From positions 1-52,951 of the forward strand of contig NZ_WBKM01000039.1 in the NCBI RefSeq assembly GCF_015714725.1: a stretch of 52,951 nucleotides of DNA, in the 5' to 3' direction. The notes under the pieces were generated by a model, which saw only the letters and a program-made list of their open reading frames with translations, made no database searches and was not told the origin of the DNA. Positions 27,667-36,296 of the stretch are shown here, piece by piece; position 1 is the first letter of the stretch, and the number at the start of each line of letters is the position of its first letter. The stretch is from Nostoc sp. WHI. Its GTDB lineage: Bacteria > Cyanobacteriota > Cyanobacteriia > Cyanobacteriales > Nostocaceae. The position numbers and the translations under genes are program-made.

Positions 27667-28044
27667 ATGACTTCGGCAACCAATCAGCAGGCACTTATTA
27701 TTCCTACCGAGCGTGGACTCACGATCGCTGGCACGCGCACTAGCCTTTATGATGTGATCGATCTCTTGAAGGCTCATTATCCTCCTAAACTGATTCGTGA
27801 CACGTTTAACCTCACGGACGCACAAATTAATGCAGCTTTGTCCTACATTAAGGCAAATCAGTCTCAAGTCGAGGCTGAGTATCAGGAGGTTCTTCAAAAC
27901 AGAGAAGAAATTCGTCGGTACTGGGAAGATCGCAACCGTGAACGCTTTGCTCGAATCGCAACAATGCCACATAAACCAGGGCAAGAAGGGTTTTGGGCAA
28001 AGCTTGAGGAGCAGAGAGCGAGACGTGCTGCACAAAAACAATGA
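27667..28044 (+). CDS. DUF433 antitoxin-like protein
   Basis: The start is ATG 27667, placed 8 bases after a perfect AGGAGG (27653-27658); earlier in-frame GTG 27658 and ATG 27661 are too close to that site. The 125 residues contain a DUF433 winged-helix region (RGLTIAGTRTSLYDVIDLLK, YPPKLIRDTFNLTDAQINAA) and a charged helical tail. DUF433 proteins act as VapB-like antitoxins next to PIN-like toxins. The stop overlaps the next start (ATGA), the usual arrangement of such pairs, but the toxin gene is broken. Confidence 0.82.
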   Translation: MTSATNQQALIIPTERGLTIAGTRTSLYDVIDLLKAHYPPKLIRDTFNLTDAQINAALSYIKANQSQVEAEYQEVLQNREEIRRYWEDRNRERFARIATMPHKPGQEGFWAKLEEQRARRAAQKQ

Positions 28045-28460
28045 CTTTCTTAGTTGACTACAATCTCGACGGTTACGCGCTGATTTTTCTCGGTATATTG
28101 GCAAAACGTGGTTGGCTAGAGTTCCAATCTGTCCAATTTGTCACCTTTAGAGAGGCTGAACTGTCAATGGAAAGTAGTGATGTCTAACGACAAGCCGCTT
28201 CGCGTCTACGCGTAGTCTGGCGTTATGCTCAAGAGCATCAGATGATGATCCTCACTGCTAACCGAAATATGAAGGGTGAGGATTCACTTGAGCAGGTTAT
28301 GCGGGAAAAGAATACAGAGAACTCGTTTCCAGTGTTGACGATTGGGAATCTCGATCGTTTGAGTGAAGCTGAATATCGAGAGTGTTGTGCTGAACGGCTG
28401 ATCGAAATCGCTGTAGATCTTGATAATTACAAAGGGGTTGGTCGGCTGTTCATTCCATGA
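28041..28460 (+). pseudogene. PIN-like toxin gene broken by a small repeat
   Basis: The frame opens with ATG 28041 (overlapping the antitoxin stop) and reads MTFLVDYNLDGYALIFLGIL, with the acidic residues expected of a PIN-like active site (D6, D10). A TAA at 28185-28187 stops it after 48 codons. The same frame continues after the stop with VWRYAQEHQMMILTANRNMK and ends at 28460 as SVxxL-type toxin tails do. A 33-base insertion (28185-28217), flanked by GTC on both sides, carries the stop. Without it the frame would be one gene of about 128 codons. A shorter product might still be made from ATG 28242. Confidence 0.75.
28185..28217. repeat. 33-bp small dispersed repeat with 3-base duplication
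   Basis: The insertion contains GCCGCTTCGCGTCTACGCG and is bordered by GTC at 28182-28184 and 28215-28217, suggesting target duplication. Its length is a multiple of three, but it brings a TAA. Confidence 0.7.
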
Positions 28461-28719
28461 TATCGTCGGCTACGCTTAAGAATTAAAGCGATCGCAGTCT
28501 TGTCGGTGAGAAGCACGGCATAACATGAGTGGGCGTTAGATGATAAATAGCTAATTAGACAGAATTTGTCTTGATAAAAAATCCGCCTCCAGGTGCTAGC
28601 AAAAACTCTGCTAGACCAACCATTATGCTATCTGGCGCGTTTGTAAACATTGTGCAATCAATGACATTTGCGATCGCACCACAATTTGGCATAACACTGA
28701 ACTGACGGGAGGATACTGC

Positions 28720-30570
28720 GTGAGAATTGGTGCTAACTACTTGGGTGACGGAGAGTGTGAATTTACAGTTTGGTCGCCGCTACTAGATGGCGTCACGGTA
28801 CAAATTTTAACCCCAGAACAGCAGCTAATTCCCCTCAAGCCGCAGTCTGAGGGATATTGGCATACAAAAGTCAACGATGTCTATCCAGGTACACTTTACC
28901 AATATGTCTTGAATGGTCAAGACGCCTTTCCCGATCCGGCATCGCAGTATCAACCTGAAGGGGTACACGGGCCGTCTCAAATTGTCGATCAACAGTTTGA
29001 GTGGACTGATGAAGCATGGGCTGGCATTCCTTTGGAGTCGATGATTTTCTATGAACTCCATGTTGGGACATTTACGCCTGAAGGAAGTTTTACCGCCATC
29101 ATTCCCCGCTTACCGGAACTGAGGGAGCTGGGAATTAACGCTATTGAAATCATGCCTATCTCCCAGTTTCCGGGAGATATTCATATTGAGGCTTCTTTGA
29201 CATACCGCAACTGGGGTTATGACGGCGTTTACCATTTTGCTGTCCAAAATTCCTACGGTAGTCCAGCCGAACTGAAGCAACTAGTGAATGCTTGCCACCA
29301 ACACGACATTGCTGTTGTATTGGATGTGGTGTATAACCACTTTGGACCAGAAGGCAACTATATGAATCAGTTCGCGCCCTATTTTACTAAAAGTTATAAA
29401 ACGCCGTGGGGCGATGCGATGAATTTCGACGATGCCCATAGTCAGGGCGTGCGAAACTATTTCATTGAAAATGCGCTTTACTGGTTAGGCGAATTCCACA
29501 TTGATGCATTGCGGCTCGATGCTATTCAGGCAATTTACGACATGGGCGCGAAGCATTTTTTATGGGAACTGGCCCAAGCGGTTCATAATTTATCACAACA
29601 AGGGCAAACATGGAAACGCCATCTAATTGCTGAAAGTGATCTGAATAATCCGCAAATAATTCGTCCAGCAGAATTGGGTGGGTATGGAATCGATGCTCAG
29701 TGGAATGATGATTTTCACCATGCATTACATACACTTTTAACAGGCGATCGCCAAGGATATTATCAGGATTTTGGGCAATGTGCTGATTTGGCGAAAGCTT
29801 ATAATGATACTTTTATCTACGATTGGAAGTACTCGCCCGATCGCAAACGATTTCATGGTATACCTTGTGGCGATCGCTCGCCATCACAATTTTCTGTCTG
29901 CATTCAGAATCACGACCAAATCGGCAATCAACTCAAAGGAGAACGCCTCAGCCAGCGCATCTCTTTTGAGGGATTAAAGTTAGCTGCTGGCGCTGTGTTG
30001 CTGTCACCCAATTTACCCCTGTTGTTTATGGGAGAAGAATATGGGGAAACAGCACCCTTCACTTACTTTGTCAGTCACTCCGATCCCGATTTAATTCAAG
30101 CTGTTCGAGCCGGGCGCAAAGAAGAGTTTGAACCATTTCACTATGCCGATGATCCCCCAGATCCCGAAGCAGCAGAAACTTTTCTGCGTTCTAAACTTAA
30201 TTGGCAATTACGCAATGACGGCAACCACAAAGTTTTGTGGGATTGGTATCGTCACTTAATTAATTTACGCAAGACGCATCCAGTACTTTTGAAGCAAGAC
30301 CGCAACTTCATCGAAGCGACTAGCGATGAAGATAAGCGGTTGGTTGTTGTGCGTCGTTGGTGCGAATCGAGCGAATTAATATTTGTGATGAATTTTAATT
30401 CGTCTCCAGTGACAGTGACTCTGCCAATTGAGCGCAATGCTCATAAGCTATTAGATTCAGCAGGTACCTCATGGTCTGGTACTGGTTCTGAAACTTCTGA
30501 ATATTTATCTGCGGGACAAGAACTGAGAATAAAAGCCACTAGTATAATCCTGTATGAAGTGGAAAGTTAG
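28720..30570 (+). CDS. treZ: Maltooligosyl-trehalose trehalohydrolase
   Basis: TreZ (GH13) releases trehalose from the maltooligosyl-trehalose made by TreY. The 616 residues show an N-terminal beta-sandwich (about 1-100), then a TIM barrel with DVVYNHFGPEGNY, the nucleophile region DALRLDAIQAIYD, the acid/base region HLIAESDLNNP and the transition-state His-Asp in IQNHDQIGNQ. The GTG start is supported by GGGAGGA about 7 bases upstream. It is first in the treZ-treY-treH cluster. The following 387-base gap is full of repeats. Confidence 0.95.
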   Translation: MRIGANYLGDGECEFTVWSPLLDGVTVQILTPEQQLIPLKPQSEGYWHTKVNDVYPGTLYQYVLNGQDAFPDPASQYQPEGVHGPSQIVDQQFEWTDEAWAGIPLESMIFYELHVGTFTPEGSFTAIIPRLPELRELGINAIEIMPISQFPGDIHIEASLTYRNWGYDGVYHFAVQNSYGSPAELKQLVNACHQHDIAVVLDVVYNHFGPEGNYMNQFAPYFTKSYKTPWGDAMNFDDAHSQGVRNYFIENALYWLGEFHIDALRLDAIQAIYDMGAKHFLWELAQAVHNLSQQGQTWKRHLIAESDLNNPQIIRPAELGGYGIDAQWNDDFHHALHTLLTGDRQGYYQDFGQCADLAKAYNDTFIYDWKYSPDRKRFHGIPCGDRSPSQFSVCIQNHDQIGNQLKGERLSQRISFEGLKLAAGAVLLSPNLPLLFMGEEYGETAPFTYFVSHSDPDLIQAVRAGRKEEFEPFHYADDPPDPEAAETFLRSKLNWQLRNDGNHKVLWDWYRHLINLRKTHPVLLKQDRNFIEATSDEDKRLVVVRRWCESSELIFVMNFNSSPVTVTLPIERNAHKLLDSAGTSWSGTGSETSEYLSAGQELRIKATSIILYEVES

Positions 30571-30684
30571 AACTTGAAGTTTTGGCGTTGCTGATTGAGA
30601 ATAGGAATTTGCCGGGCTACGCCCCGCTAACACGCAGAGGCGCCTACAGTGTACACACAAGTCGAAAAAAGCTCGATTTCCTCG

Positions 30685-30785
30685 TTCCCAGGCTCCGCCT
30701 GGGAATGACTGATTAGAGGCTCTGCCTCCAGTCAGACATTGAGCCAGAGACTCAACGAATGCGTTCCCAGGCTCCGCCTGGGAAC
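30685..30785. repeat. Composite palindromic element between treZ and treY
   Basis: Two hairpins of TTCCCAGGC-TCC-GCCTGGGAA (30685-30705 and about 30764-30784) form the outer parts, with GAGGC-TCT-GCCTC between. The outer ends CTCGTTCCC / GGGAACGAG also pair. The element at 7745-7760 is related. Confidence 0.75.
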
Positions 30786-30815
30786 GAGGAATTTCAGCAA
30801 CGCCAAAGTTTTAAG

Positions 30816-30941
30816 CTCAGAAGGTCAACTTCCACCCTCAGAAGGTCAACTTCCACCCTCAGAGGCTCAACTTCCACCCTCAGAGGCTCAACTTCCACCC
30901 TCAGAAGGTCAACTTCCACCCTCAGAGGCTCAAACTCCACA
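30816..30941. repeat. 21-bp tandem repeat, six units
   Basis: Six units of CTCAGA-A/G-GG/C-TCAACTTCCACC run up to 16 bases before the treY ATG. Units 1, 2 and 5 are identical, units 3 and 4 differ at two bases, and unit 6 is diverged. An open frame could read SEGQLPP repeats through it, but it looks like a variable intergenic array in the treY leader. Confidence 0.9.
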
Positions 30942-30957
30942 TTACGAATAAAAAAAT

Positions 30958-33744
30958 ATGCGAATTCCTACCGCTACCTATCGAATTCAGTTCACACCTC
31001 AGTTTGGCTTTGACAACGCTAAAGCGATCGCTTCTTATCTAGCAGATTTAGGTGTTTCCGATTTATATGCCTCCCCGATTTTCAAGGCACGCTCCGGGAG
31101 TACGCATGGCTACGATATAGTAGATGCTACTCAATTAAACCCAGAACTAGGAACTAATGAGTCCTTTGATGCCTTAGTTGCTGAAGTTCAATCTCTTGGT
31201 ATGGGTTGGTTACAAGATATTGTGCCAAACCACATGGCTTATACCAGCGAAAACGATTATTTAATGGATGTATTGGAACACGGGCCAGATTCCACGTATA
31301 CCGATTACTTCGACCTTTCTTGGAATGCTCCCTTTGGCGATCGCCAAGAGCGAGTTCTAGCACCGCTCCTGGGAGACTTCTATGGTGCATCCTTAGAAAA
31401 CGGACACATTCAACTGGAATACGAACAAAACGGTTTAACTGTAAATTATTACAGCTTGAAACTGCCACTGCGGTTAGAGTCTTACACAAAATTTATCACT
31501 CATAATTTGGGTAAACTCACCCGTACACTGGGACGCAATCACCCCGATTTTATTAAGCTGTTGGGAATTCTCTACATTCTCAAAAGTGTGCCTTCAGAGG
31601 TTGCGGGTAAACAGCGACAAGACCAAATTGCATTTATTAAAGGATTGGTTTGGGAACTCTACACTTCAAACGATGCTATCCGCGAGTTCATTGACGAAAA
31701 TATTAAAACTTTCAATGGAGAAGCGGGTAATTCAGATAGTTTTAACCTTCTAGATGATTTACTGAATGATCAGTTTTACCGTCTCGCCTTCTGGAAAGTT
31801 GGGGCGGAAGAAATGAACTATCGGCGTTTCTTTACTGTCAATGAACTGATTTCCGTTAAAGTTGAAGAACTGCGGGTCTTTAATAATACCCACAGCCTGA
31901 TTCAAAAGCTGGTTGAGGAGGGCAAATTTACAGGTTTACGCATTGACCATATTGATGGACTTTATAACCCCATCCAGTATCTTCAACGGCTACAGGAAAA
32001 AGTCGGCGATGTTTATATCACTGTTGAGAAAATTCTGGAACTCACAGAAGATTTACCCGAAGATTGGGCAATTGAAGGAACATCGGGATATGACTTTTTG
32101 AACTATGTAAATGGCGTATTTTGTCAAACTGAAAATCAATCACAGTTCGATAAAATTTACCATAACTTTATTGGTTCAAGAGTAGATTATTCATCGGTGG
32201 TGAAGGATAAAAAGCACCTGATATTGGAAAAGAATTTAGCAGGTGACATTGATAACCTGGCTCTTTTGTTAAAGAATATTTCCAGCAAATATCGCTATGG
32301 CAATGATTTTACCTTGAATGGACTCAAAAGAGCGATCGCCGAAGTTTTAACTCAGTTCCCGATTTACCGCACTTACATCACCCCCGATGGAATTGGAGAT
32401 AGCGATCGCGCTACCATTCAAAAAGTAATTCATCAAGCCAAACAACAAACGCCCCTATTGCAGCACGAATTGACCTTTATTGAAAAGCTGATGCTGCTGG
32501 AGTTTGATAATTCTCTGACTCAAACAGAACGCGAACAGTGGATATATTTTGTCTTGCGAATGCAGCAATACAGTGGGCCGCTGATGGCAAAAGGCGTAGA
32601 AGACACCACACTATATGTTTACAATCGTTTGTTATCGCTGAATGAAGTGGGAGGAAATCCCGGTCATTTTGGCATCTCTGTCGCTGACTTCCACAGTTTT
32701 AACCAAAAGCACCAAGAAACATGGCCTCATACCATGAACACCACAGCCACCCACGATACCAAACGCGGTGAAGATGTCCGGGCAAGGTTAAATGTGCTAT
32801 CAGAAATTCCCGATGAGTGGGAGCAGCAGGTAAATACCTGGAGTGCCATGAATCGACAATATCACAGACAAGGCCACGGATTTGCTATGCCCGATCGCAA
32901 CGATGAGTATTTTCTCTATCAAACCCTGGTAGGGGCGTTTCCCTTTGCGGAAGATGAACATGCGTCCTTTGTGGAACGGGTGAAAGACTACATGATTAAA
33001 GCAATTCGAGAAGCGAAAGTTCATACAGCGTGGTTACGCCCTGATAGCGAGTACGAAGAAGCTTGTACTTCCTTTATTGACAAAGTGCTAGATCCTGCCA
33101 TCTCAGGGAAATTCCTGGAAGCTTTTCGTCCTTTTCAGCAGCGAATTGCAGACTATGGTATATTCAATTCCCTTTCCCAAACCCTACTAAAGATTACTGC
33201 GCCAGGTGTGCCCGACTTATATCAAGGAACGGAACTCTGGGAATTAAGTTTAGTAGATCCAGACAATCGCCGTCCCGTGGATTTTGAACAGCGACGTGCT
33301 TATTTAAGCGACATCCGCGAGCAAGTAAAAACAGACATTCTAGAACTGATTCGGGACTTATTAAACCACAAAACGGACGGCAGAATCAAACTGTTTTTAA
33401 CGCTTCAATTACTCAGAGCCAGGACAAGCTATGTCTCCTTATTCCAAAACGGCGACTATCAGCCATTAGAAATTCACGGAACCCACGCCAATCACATTAT
33501 TGCCTTTGCGCGGCGTGAAGAAAATCAAACAGCGATCGCGATCGCGCCCCGCTTCCTAACTACCCTCATCCAACCTGGACATCATCCTTTAGGCGAAGTT
33601 TGGCAAGATACGCACCTGCAATTACCCCCTGGAACCTGGAAAAACGTCCTAACTCAGCAACCCCTACAAACCACAGAAACATTATCTATCGCCACCGCCC
33701 TCACCCACTTCCCCGTAGCCCTACTAATTAACAATGGCGAGTAA
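30958..33744 (+). CDS. treY: Maltooligosyl-trehalose synthase
   Basis: TreY (GH13) turns the reducing-end alpha-1,4 bond of maltodextrins into an alpha,alpha-1,1 bond. The 928 residues match the family. Signatures are IPTATYRIQFTPQFGFDNAK, SPIFKARSGSTHGYDIVDAT, QDIVPNHMAY, the nucleophile region GLRIDHIDGLYNP, the acid/base region ITVEKILE with DWAIEGTSGYDF, and NTTATHDTKRGEDVRARL. It lies between treZ and treH on the same strand, so starch- or glycogen-derived trehalose synthesis is complete here. Confidence 0.96.
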   Translation: MRIPTATYRIQFTPQFGFDNAKAIASYLADLGVSDLYASPIFKARSGSTHGYDIVDATQLNPELGTNESFDALVAEVQSLGMGWLQDIVPNHMAYTSENDYLMDVLEHGPDSTYTDYFDLSWNAPFGDRQERVLAPLLGDFYGASLENGHIQLEYEQNGLTVNYYSLKLPLRLESYTKFITHNLGKLTRTLGRNHPDFIKLLGILYILKSVPSEVAGKQRQDQIAFIKGLVWELYTSNDAIREFIDENIKTFNGEAGNSDSFNLLDDLLNDQFYRLAFWKVGAEEMNYRRFFTVNELISVKVEELRVFNNTHSLIQKLVEEGKFTGLRIDHIDGLYNPIQYLQRLQEKVGDVYITVEKILELTEDLPEDWAIEGTSGYDFLNYVNGVFCQTENQSQFDKIYHNFIGSRVDYSSVVKDKKHLILEKNLAGDIDNLALLLKNISSKYRYGNDFTLNGLKRAIAEVLTQFPIYRTYITPDGIGDSDRATIQKVIHQAKQQTPLLQHELTFIEKLMLLEFDNSLTQTEREQWIYFVLRMQQYSGPLMAKGVEDTTLYVYNRLLSLNEVGGNPGHFGISVADFHSFNQKHQETWPHTMNTTATHDTKRGEDVRARLNVLSEIPDEWEQQVNTWSAMNRQYHRQGHGFAMPDRNDEYFLYQTLVGAFPFAEDEHASFVERVKDYMIKAIREAKVHTAWLRPDSEYEEACTSFIDKVLDPAISGKFLEAFRPFQQRIADYGIFNSLSQTLLKITAPGVPDLYQGTELWELSLVDPDNRRPVDFEQRRAYLSDIREQVKTDILELIRDLLNHKTDGRIKLFLTLQLLRARTSYVSLFQNGDYQPLEIHGTHANHIIAFARREENQTAIAIAPRFLTTLIQPGHHPLGEVWQDTHLQLPPGTWKNVLTQQPLQTTETLSIATALTHFPVALLINNGE

Positions 33745-33748
33745 AAAC

Positions 33749-33790
33749 TCCGCGTTCCTCTGCGGTTCCCTCTGCGTTCCTTTGCGTTAA
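33749..33790. repeat. CTCTGCGTTCCTTTGCG repeat between treY and treH
   Basis: Near-repeats of TCTGCGGTTCC, CTCTGCGTTCC and TTTGCGTTAAAA fill the 55-base gap. The same motif occurs at about 10669-10690 and 14630-14665. Confidence 0.75.
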
Positions 33791-33799
33791 AAAAAACAT

Positions 33800-35308
33800 A
33801 TGACCACACCACCCACCACCGCACAGATTCACGCCGTGCAATCCCACATCAAAAAAACGTGGAAAACCTTAACACGATCGCACGAACACTTATTACAATC
33901 TGCCAAGGATACCAAGCTAGACCACAAAAAAGAAACTCCCTGGATAATCTACATTTCACCCTCAGAAAATTGTCCCAACATTCAAGATGTGTTAGAGCGA
34001 TCGCTATCTGCAAAAGATATGCAACGCCTAGAAATTCGGACTCTACCAACAGAAGTCGAAGCCATTAAAGATCATGGATTGCTGTACCTCCCAGGCCCTT
34101 ATATCGTACCCGGTGGTCGTTTTAACGAAATGTATGGCTGGGACAGTTACTTTATATTACTGGGACTTTTGCGCGATCAGGAATGGGAGCTAGCCCAAAG
34201 CCAAGTTGACCAACTGCTGTACCAAGTGCAGCATTACGGCATCATCCTCAATGCCAACCGGACTTATATGCTGTCGCGATCGCAGCCTCCCGTCCTCAGC
34301 ATGATGGTTCTGGCGCTATTCCAGCACACCCAGGATCAAGAGTGGTTAAAATCAACCGTACCGCTTTTAGAGCAGTTTTACTATTACTGGGTAGTACCGC
34401 CTCACTTGAATGCTGCAACAGGCTTATCTCGATTTTATGCCTTTGGAGAAGGCCCCGCGCCAGAAGTTTTGTTTTCTGAGCGAGATGAGGAAGGAAAAAG
34501 CCACTACGATCGCGTCAAGGAGTATTATAAAACTTCTGAGGTTGACGATTATGATGTCAGTCTTTACTACGACCGGGAAAATGACGAACTGACCAGTCTA
34601 TTTTACAAAGGCGATCGCACCATGCGCGAGTCCGGTTTTGATATCACCAACCGATTTGGCCCCTTCAGCGCTGATATCCTCCACTATGCTCCTGTGTGCC
34701 TGAACAGTTTGCTGTATCAGGTAGAACAAGATTTAGCCCAAATTAACCGTATTTTCGGGAACGAACAAATAGAACAGCAATGGCGCGATCGTGCAGATAT
34801 CCGCCGCGATCGCATCGATCAGTGTCTCTGGCATGAAGAACAGGGACTATATTTAGACTATCACTTCCAGACTGGAAAACGCCGCCATTACGAATTCGCT
34901 ACCACGTTCTATCCTCTGTGGCTGGGAATTGCTTCTCAAGACCAAGCCCAGCGCGTCGTCGAAAATCTCTCTTTGTTTGAAGCCCCAGGCGGAATCTTAA
35001 CCAGTACTCGTGTCACCGGCAACCAGTGGGATGCTCCCTTTGGTTGGGCACCACTGACATTAATTGCTGTCCAGGGACTTCACCGTTATGGATTTCATAC
35101 GGAAGGCGATCGCATTGCGAACAAGTTCTTGGCTATGGTGATTAAGGAATTCGGGCATCACAAGACCATTGTTGAGAAATACGATGTTGAACGCTGTTCT
35201 GCTAACGTCTCCGATGAAATCTCTTTTGGATATAGTTCTAACGAAATTGGCTTCGGCTGGACAAATGGAGTTGTTCTGGAACTTTTAGCAGACTTCACAG
35301 GCTGCTAA
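33800..35308 (+). CDS. treH: Trehalase
   Basis: TreH (GH37) hydrolyses trehalose to two glucoses. The 502 residues have both trehalase signatures: PGGRFNEMYGWDSYFILLGL (about 109-128) and the C-terminal QWDAPFGWAPL (about 404-414), and END-type acidic regions between. There is no signal peptide, so it is cytoplasmic. With treZ and treY it forms the synthesis-plus-breakdown set known from Nostoc and Anabaena, in which TreH controls the trehalose level during drying. The end of the gene overlaps a minus-strand ORF by 24 bases. Confidence 0.94.
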   Translation: MTTPPTTAQIHAVQSHIKKTWKTLTRSHEHLLQSAKDTKLDHKKETPWIIYISPSENCPNIQDVLERSLSAKDMQRLEIRTLPTEVEAIKDHGLLYLPGPYIVPGGRFNEMYGWDSYFILLGLLRDQEWELAQSQVDQLLYQVQHYGIILNANRTYMLSRSQPPVLSMMVLALFQHTQDQEWLKSTVPLLEQFYYYWVVPPHLNAATGLSRFYAFGEGPAPEVLFSERDEEGKSHYDRVKEYYKTSEVDDYDVSLYYDRENDELTSLFYKGDRTMRESGFDITNRFGPFSADILHYAPVCLNSLLYQVEQDLAQINRIFGNEQIEQQWRDRADIRRDRIDQCLWHEEQGLYLDYHFQTGKRRHYEFATTFYPLWLGIASQDQAQRVVENLSLFEAPGGILTSTRVTGNQWDAPFGWAPLTLIAVQGLHRYGFHTEGDRIANKFLAMVIKEFGHHKTIVEKYDVERCSANVSDEISFGYSSNEIGFGWTNGVVLELLADFTGC

Positions 35309-35548
35309 ACCGCGTTTGAAAGGTGGTAAAGCATTGATGTCTGGCAAATCTTCCCGGTAAATATAATTCCAACCAGCCTCTTCCAAGCGACGACAGCGAT
35401 CAATAAAATTACCCTGTGCCTGAACTCCAAAATATTGCTCAGTAACTTGTAAAGACTTATCTAGTAGGCAATGCAGTCGAGCAATCAAAACCTGATTAGG
35501 AGTAGCAGATTCATCGATTGAGATGGTTTTTGGAATGTCTTGATGCAT
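35285..35548 (-). CDS. Hypothetical protein, 87 aa
   Basis: I cannot name it. From ATG 35548 the product is MHQDIPKTISIDESATPNQV followed by a helical region (ARLHCLLDKSLQVTEQYFGV) and a well-structured looking end (RCRRLEEAGWNYIYREDLPD). The stop overlaps the treH 3' end on the other strand. The start codon falls exactly where an IS-end relic begins (35548), so the N-terminus or the promoter may have been altered by insertion. It could be a fragment of a longer gene. Confidence 0.5.
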   Translation of the reverse strand: MHQDIPKTISIDESATPNQVLIARLHCLLDKSLQVTEQYFGVQAQGNFIDRCRRLEEAGWNYIYREDLPDINALPPFKRGLAACEVC

Positions 35549-35568
35549 ACGGGGGGACAAAAAGGGCT
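35548..35568. mobile_element. IS terminal relic (inverted copy of 325-345)
   Basis: An exact 21-base reverse complement of the sequence flanking the transposase stop at the window start. No transposase is attached. It marks the left border of a scrambled region. Between 35569 and 35720 I could assign nothing with confidence. Confidence 0.65.
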
Positions 35569-35720
35569 GCAATATCCACGCTGCCGATCAAACTCAGCTT
35601 TTCGATCGCCGTCTGAATCTCCGTCTCGCTGGCCTCCAGCGATGCCATTGCGCTGCCTAGTGGCGGCGCAATGGCATCAGATGTCCACGAGCCGCCACCA
35701 ACCGACATGCATCGGCGAGA

Positions 35721-36296
35721 TATAAAATTACCCGTTCCCTGAATCTGGAAGGAGTTGTCAAGGCTTACAGCCAGCAGGATTATCAACGCACTCTGGTGAT
35801 TCTCTTAGAAGATTTTGGGGGAGAGTCCCTAGAGCAATGGATGCAAAACCGCCCAGATATCTTTTGCCCTATACCTTTATCCACTTTTCTAGGTCTGGCG
35901 ATCGCTATTTGCGACATTCTGGGCAGAATCCATGCAGCCAATGTCATTCATAAAGATATCAACCCTGGAAACATAGTCCTGAATCTGGATACTGGCGTTG
36001 TAAAAATTATTGACTTTGGGATTGCCACCCAATTTAACCGCACGAATCCGACTTTTAAAAGTCCTCATGTTTTAGAAGGGACACTCGCATATTTATCTCC
36101 AAAACAAGCAGAACACCTCTTAGCCAATTACAACCGCACCTTAGAGCAACAGGTAGCTCAAAGGACGGCAGCTTTACAGCAAAGCCAAGCAGAACTGCGC
36201 GAGCGAGAACAGGAATTACGAGTGATTACGGACGCTCTACCTGTTTGTATCACCTATGTAGATGCCGACCAGCGTTATCGATTTGCCACGGGTTGA
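35721..36296 (+). pseudogene. Collapsed hybrid kinase: partial Ser/Thr kinase joined to a PAS start
   Basis: The frame from 35721 reads YKITRSLNLEGVVKAYSQQD and continues through VILLEDFGGESLEQW, the catalytic loop VIHKDINPGNIVLN and KIIDFGIATQFN to VLEGTLAYLSPKQ. There it jumps directly to a coiled coil, NRTLEQQVAQRTAALQQSQA, and a PAS-like start ITDALPVCITYVDADQRYRF, ending at TGA 36296. The N-lobe start, ATPase, TPR and GAF regions and the histidine kinase are all missing. It is related in type to the giant kinase at 1973-7360. The end is cut by an unrelated SDR fragment. Confidence 0.85.

Noticed and set aside
30816..30941. Possible CRISPR array
   Set aside because: The 21-bp units follow each other directly without spacers, and no cas gene is in the window.
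30739..30951. Open frame of 70 codons with SEGQLPP repeats
   Set aside because: It starts within a palindromic repeat and is made of the 21-bp tandem array. There is no ribosome site, and the repeats explain the frame.
35511..35786. Minus-strand ORF of 91 codons across the IS relic
   Set aside because: It spans the IS end, an unassigned stretch and the antisense of the kinase remnant; part of it (DAIAPPLGSAMASLEASETE) looks protein-like, but I could not support a gene.
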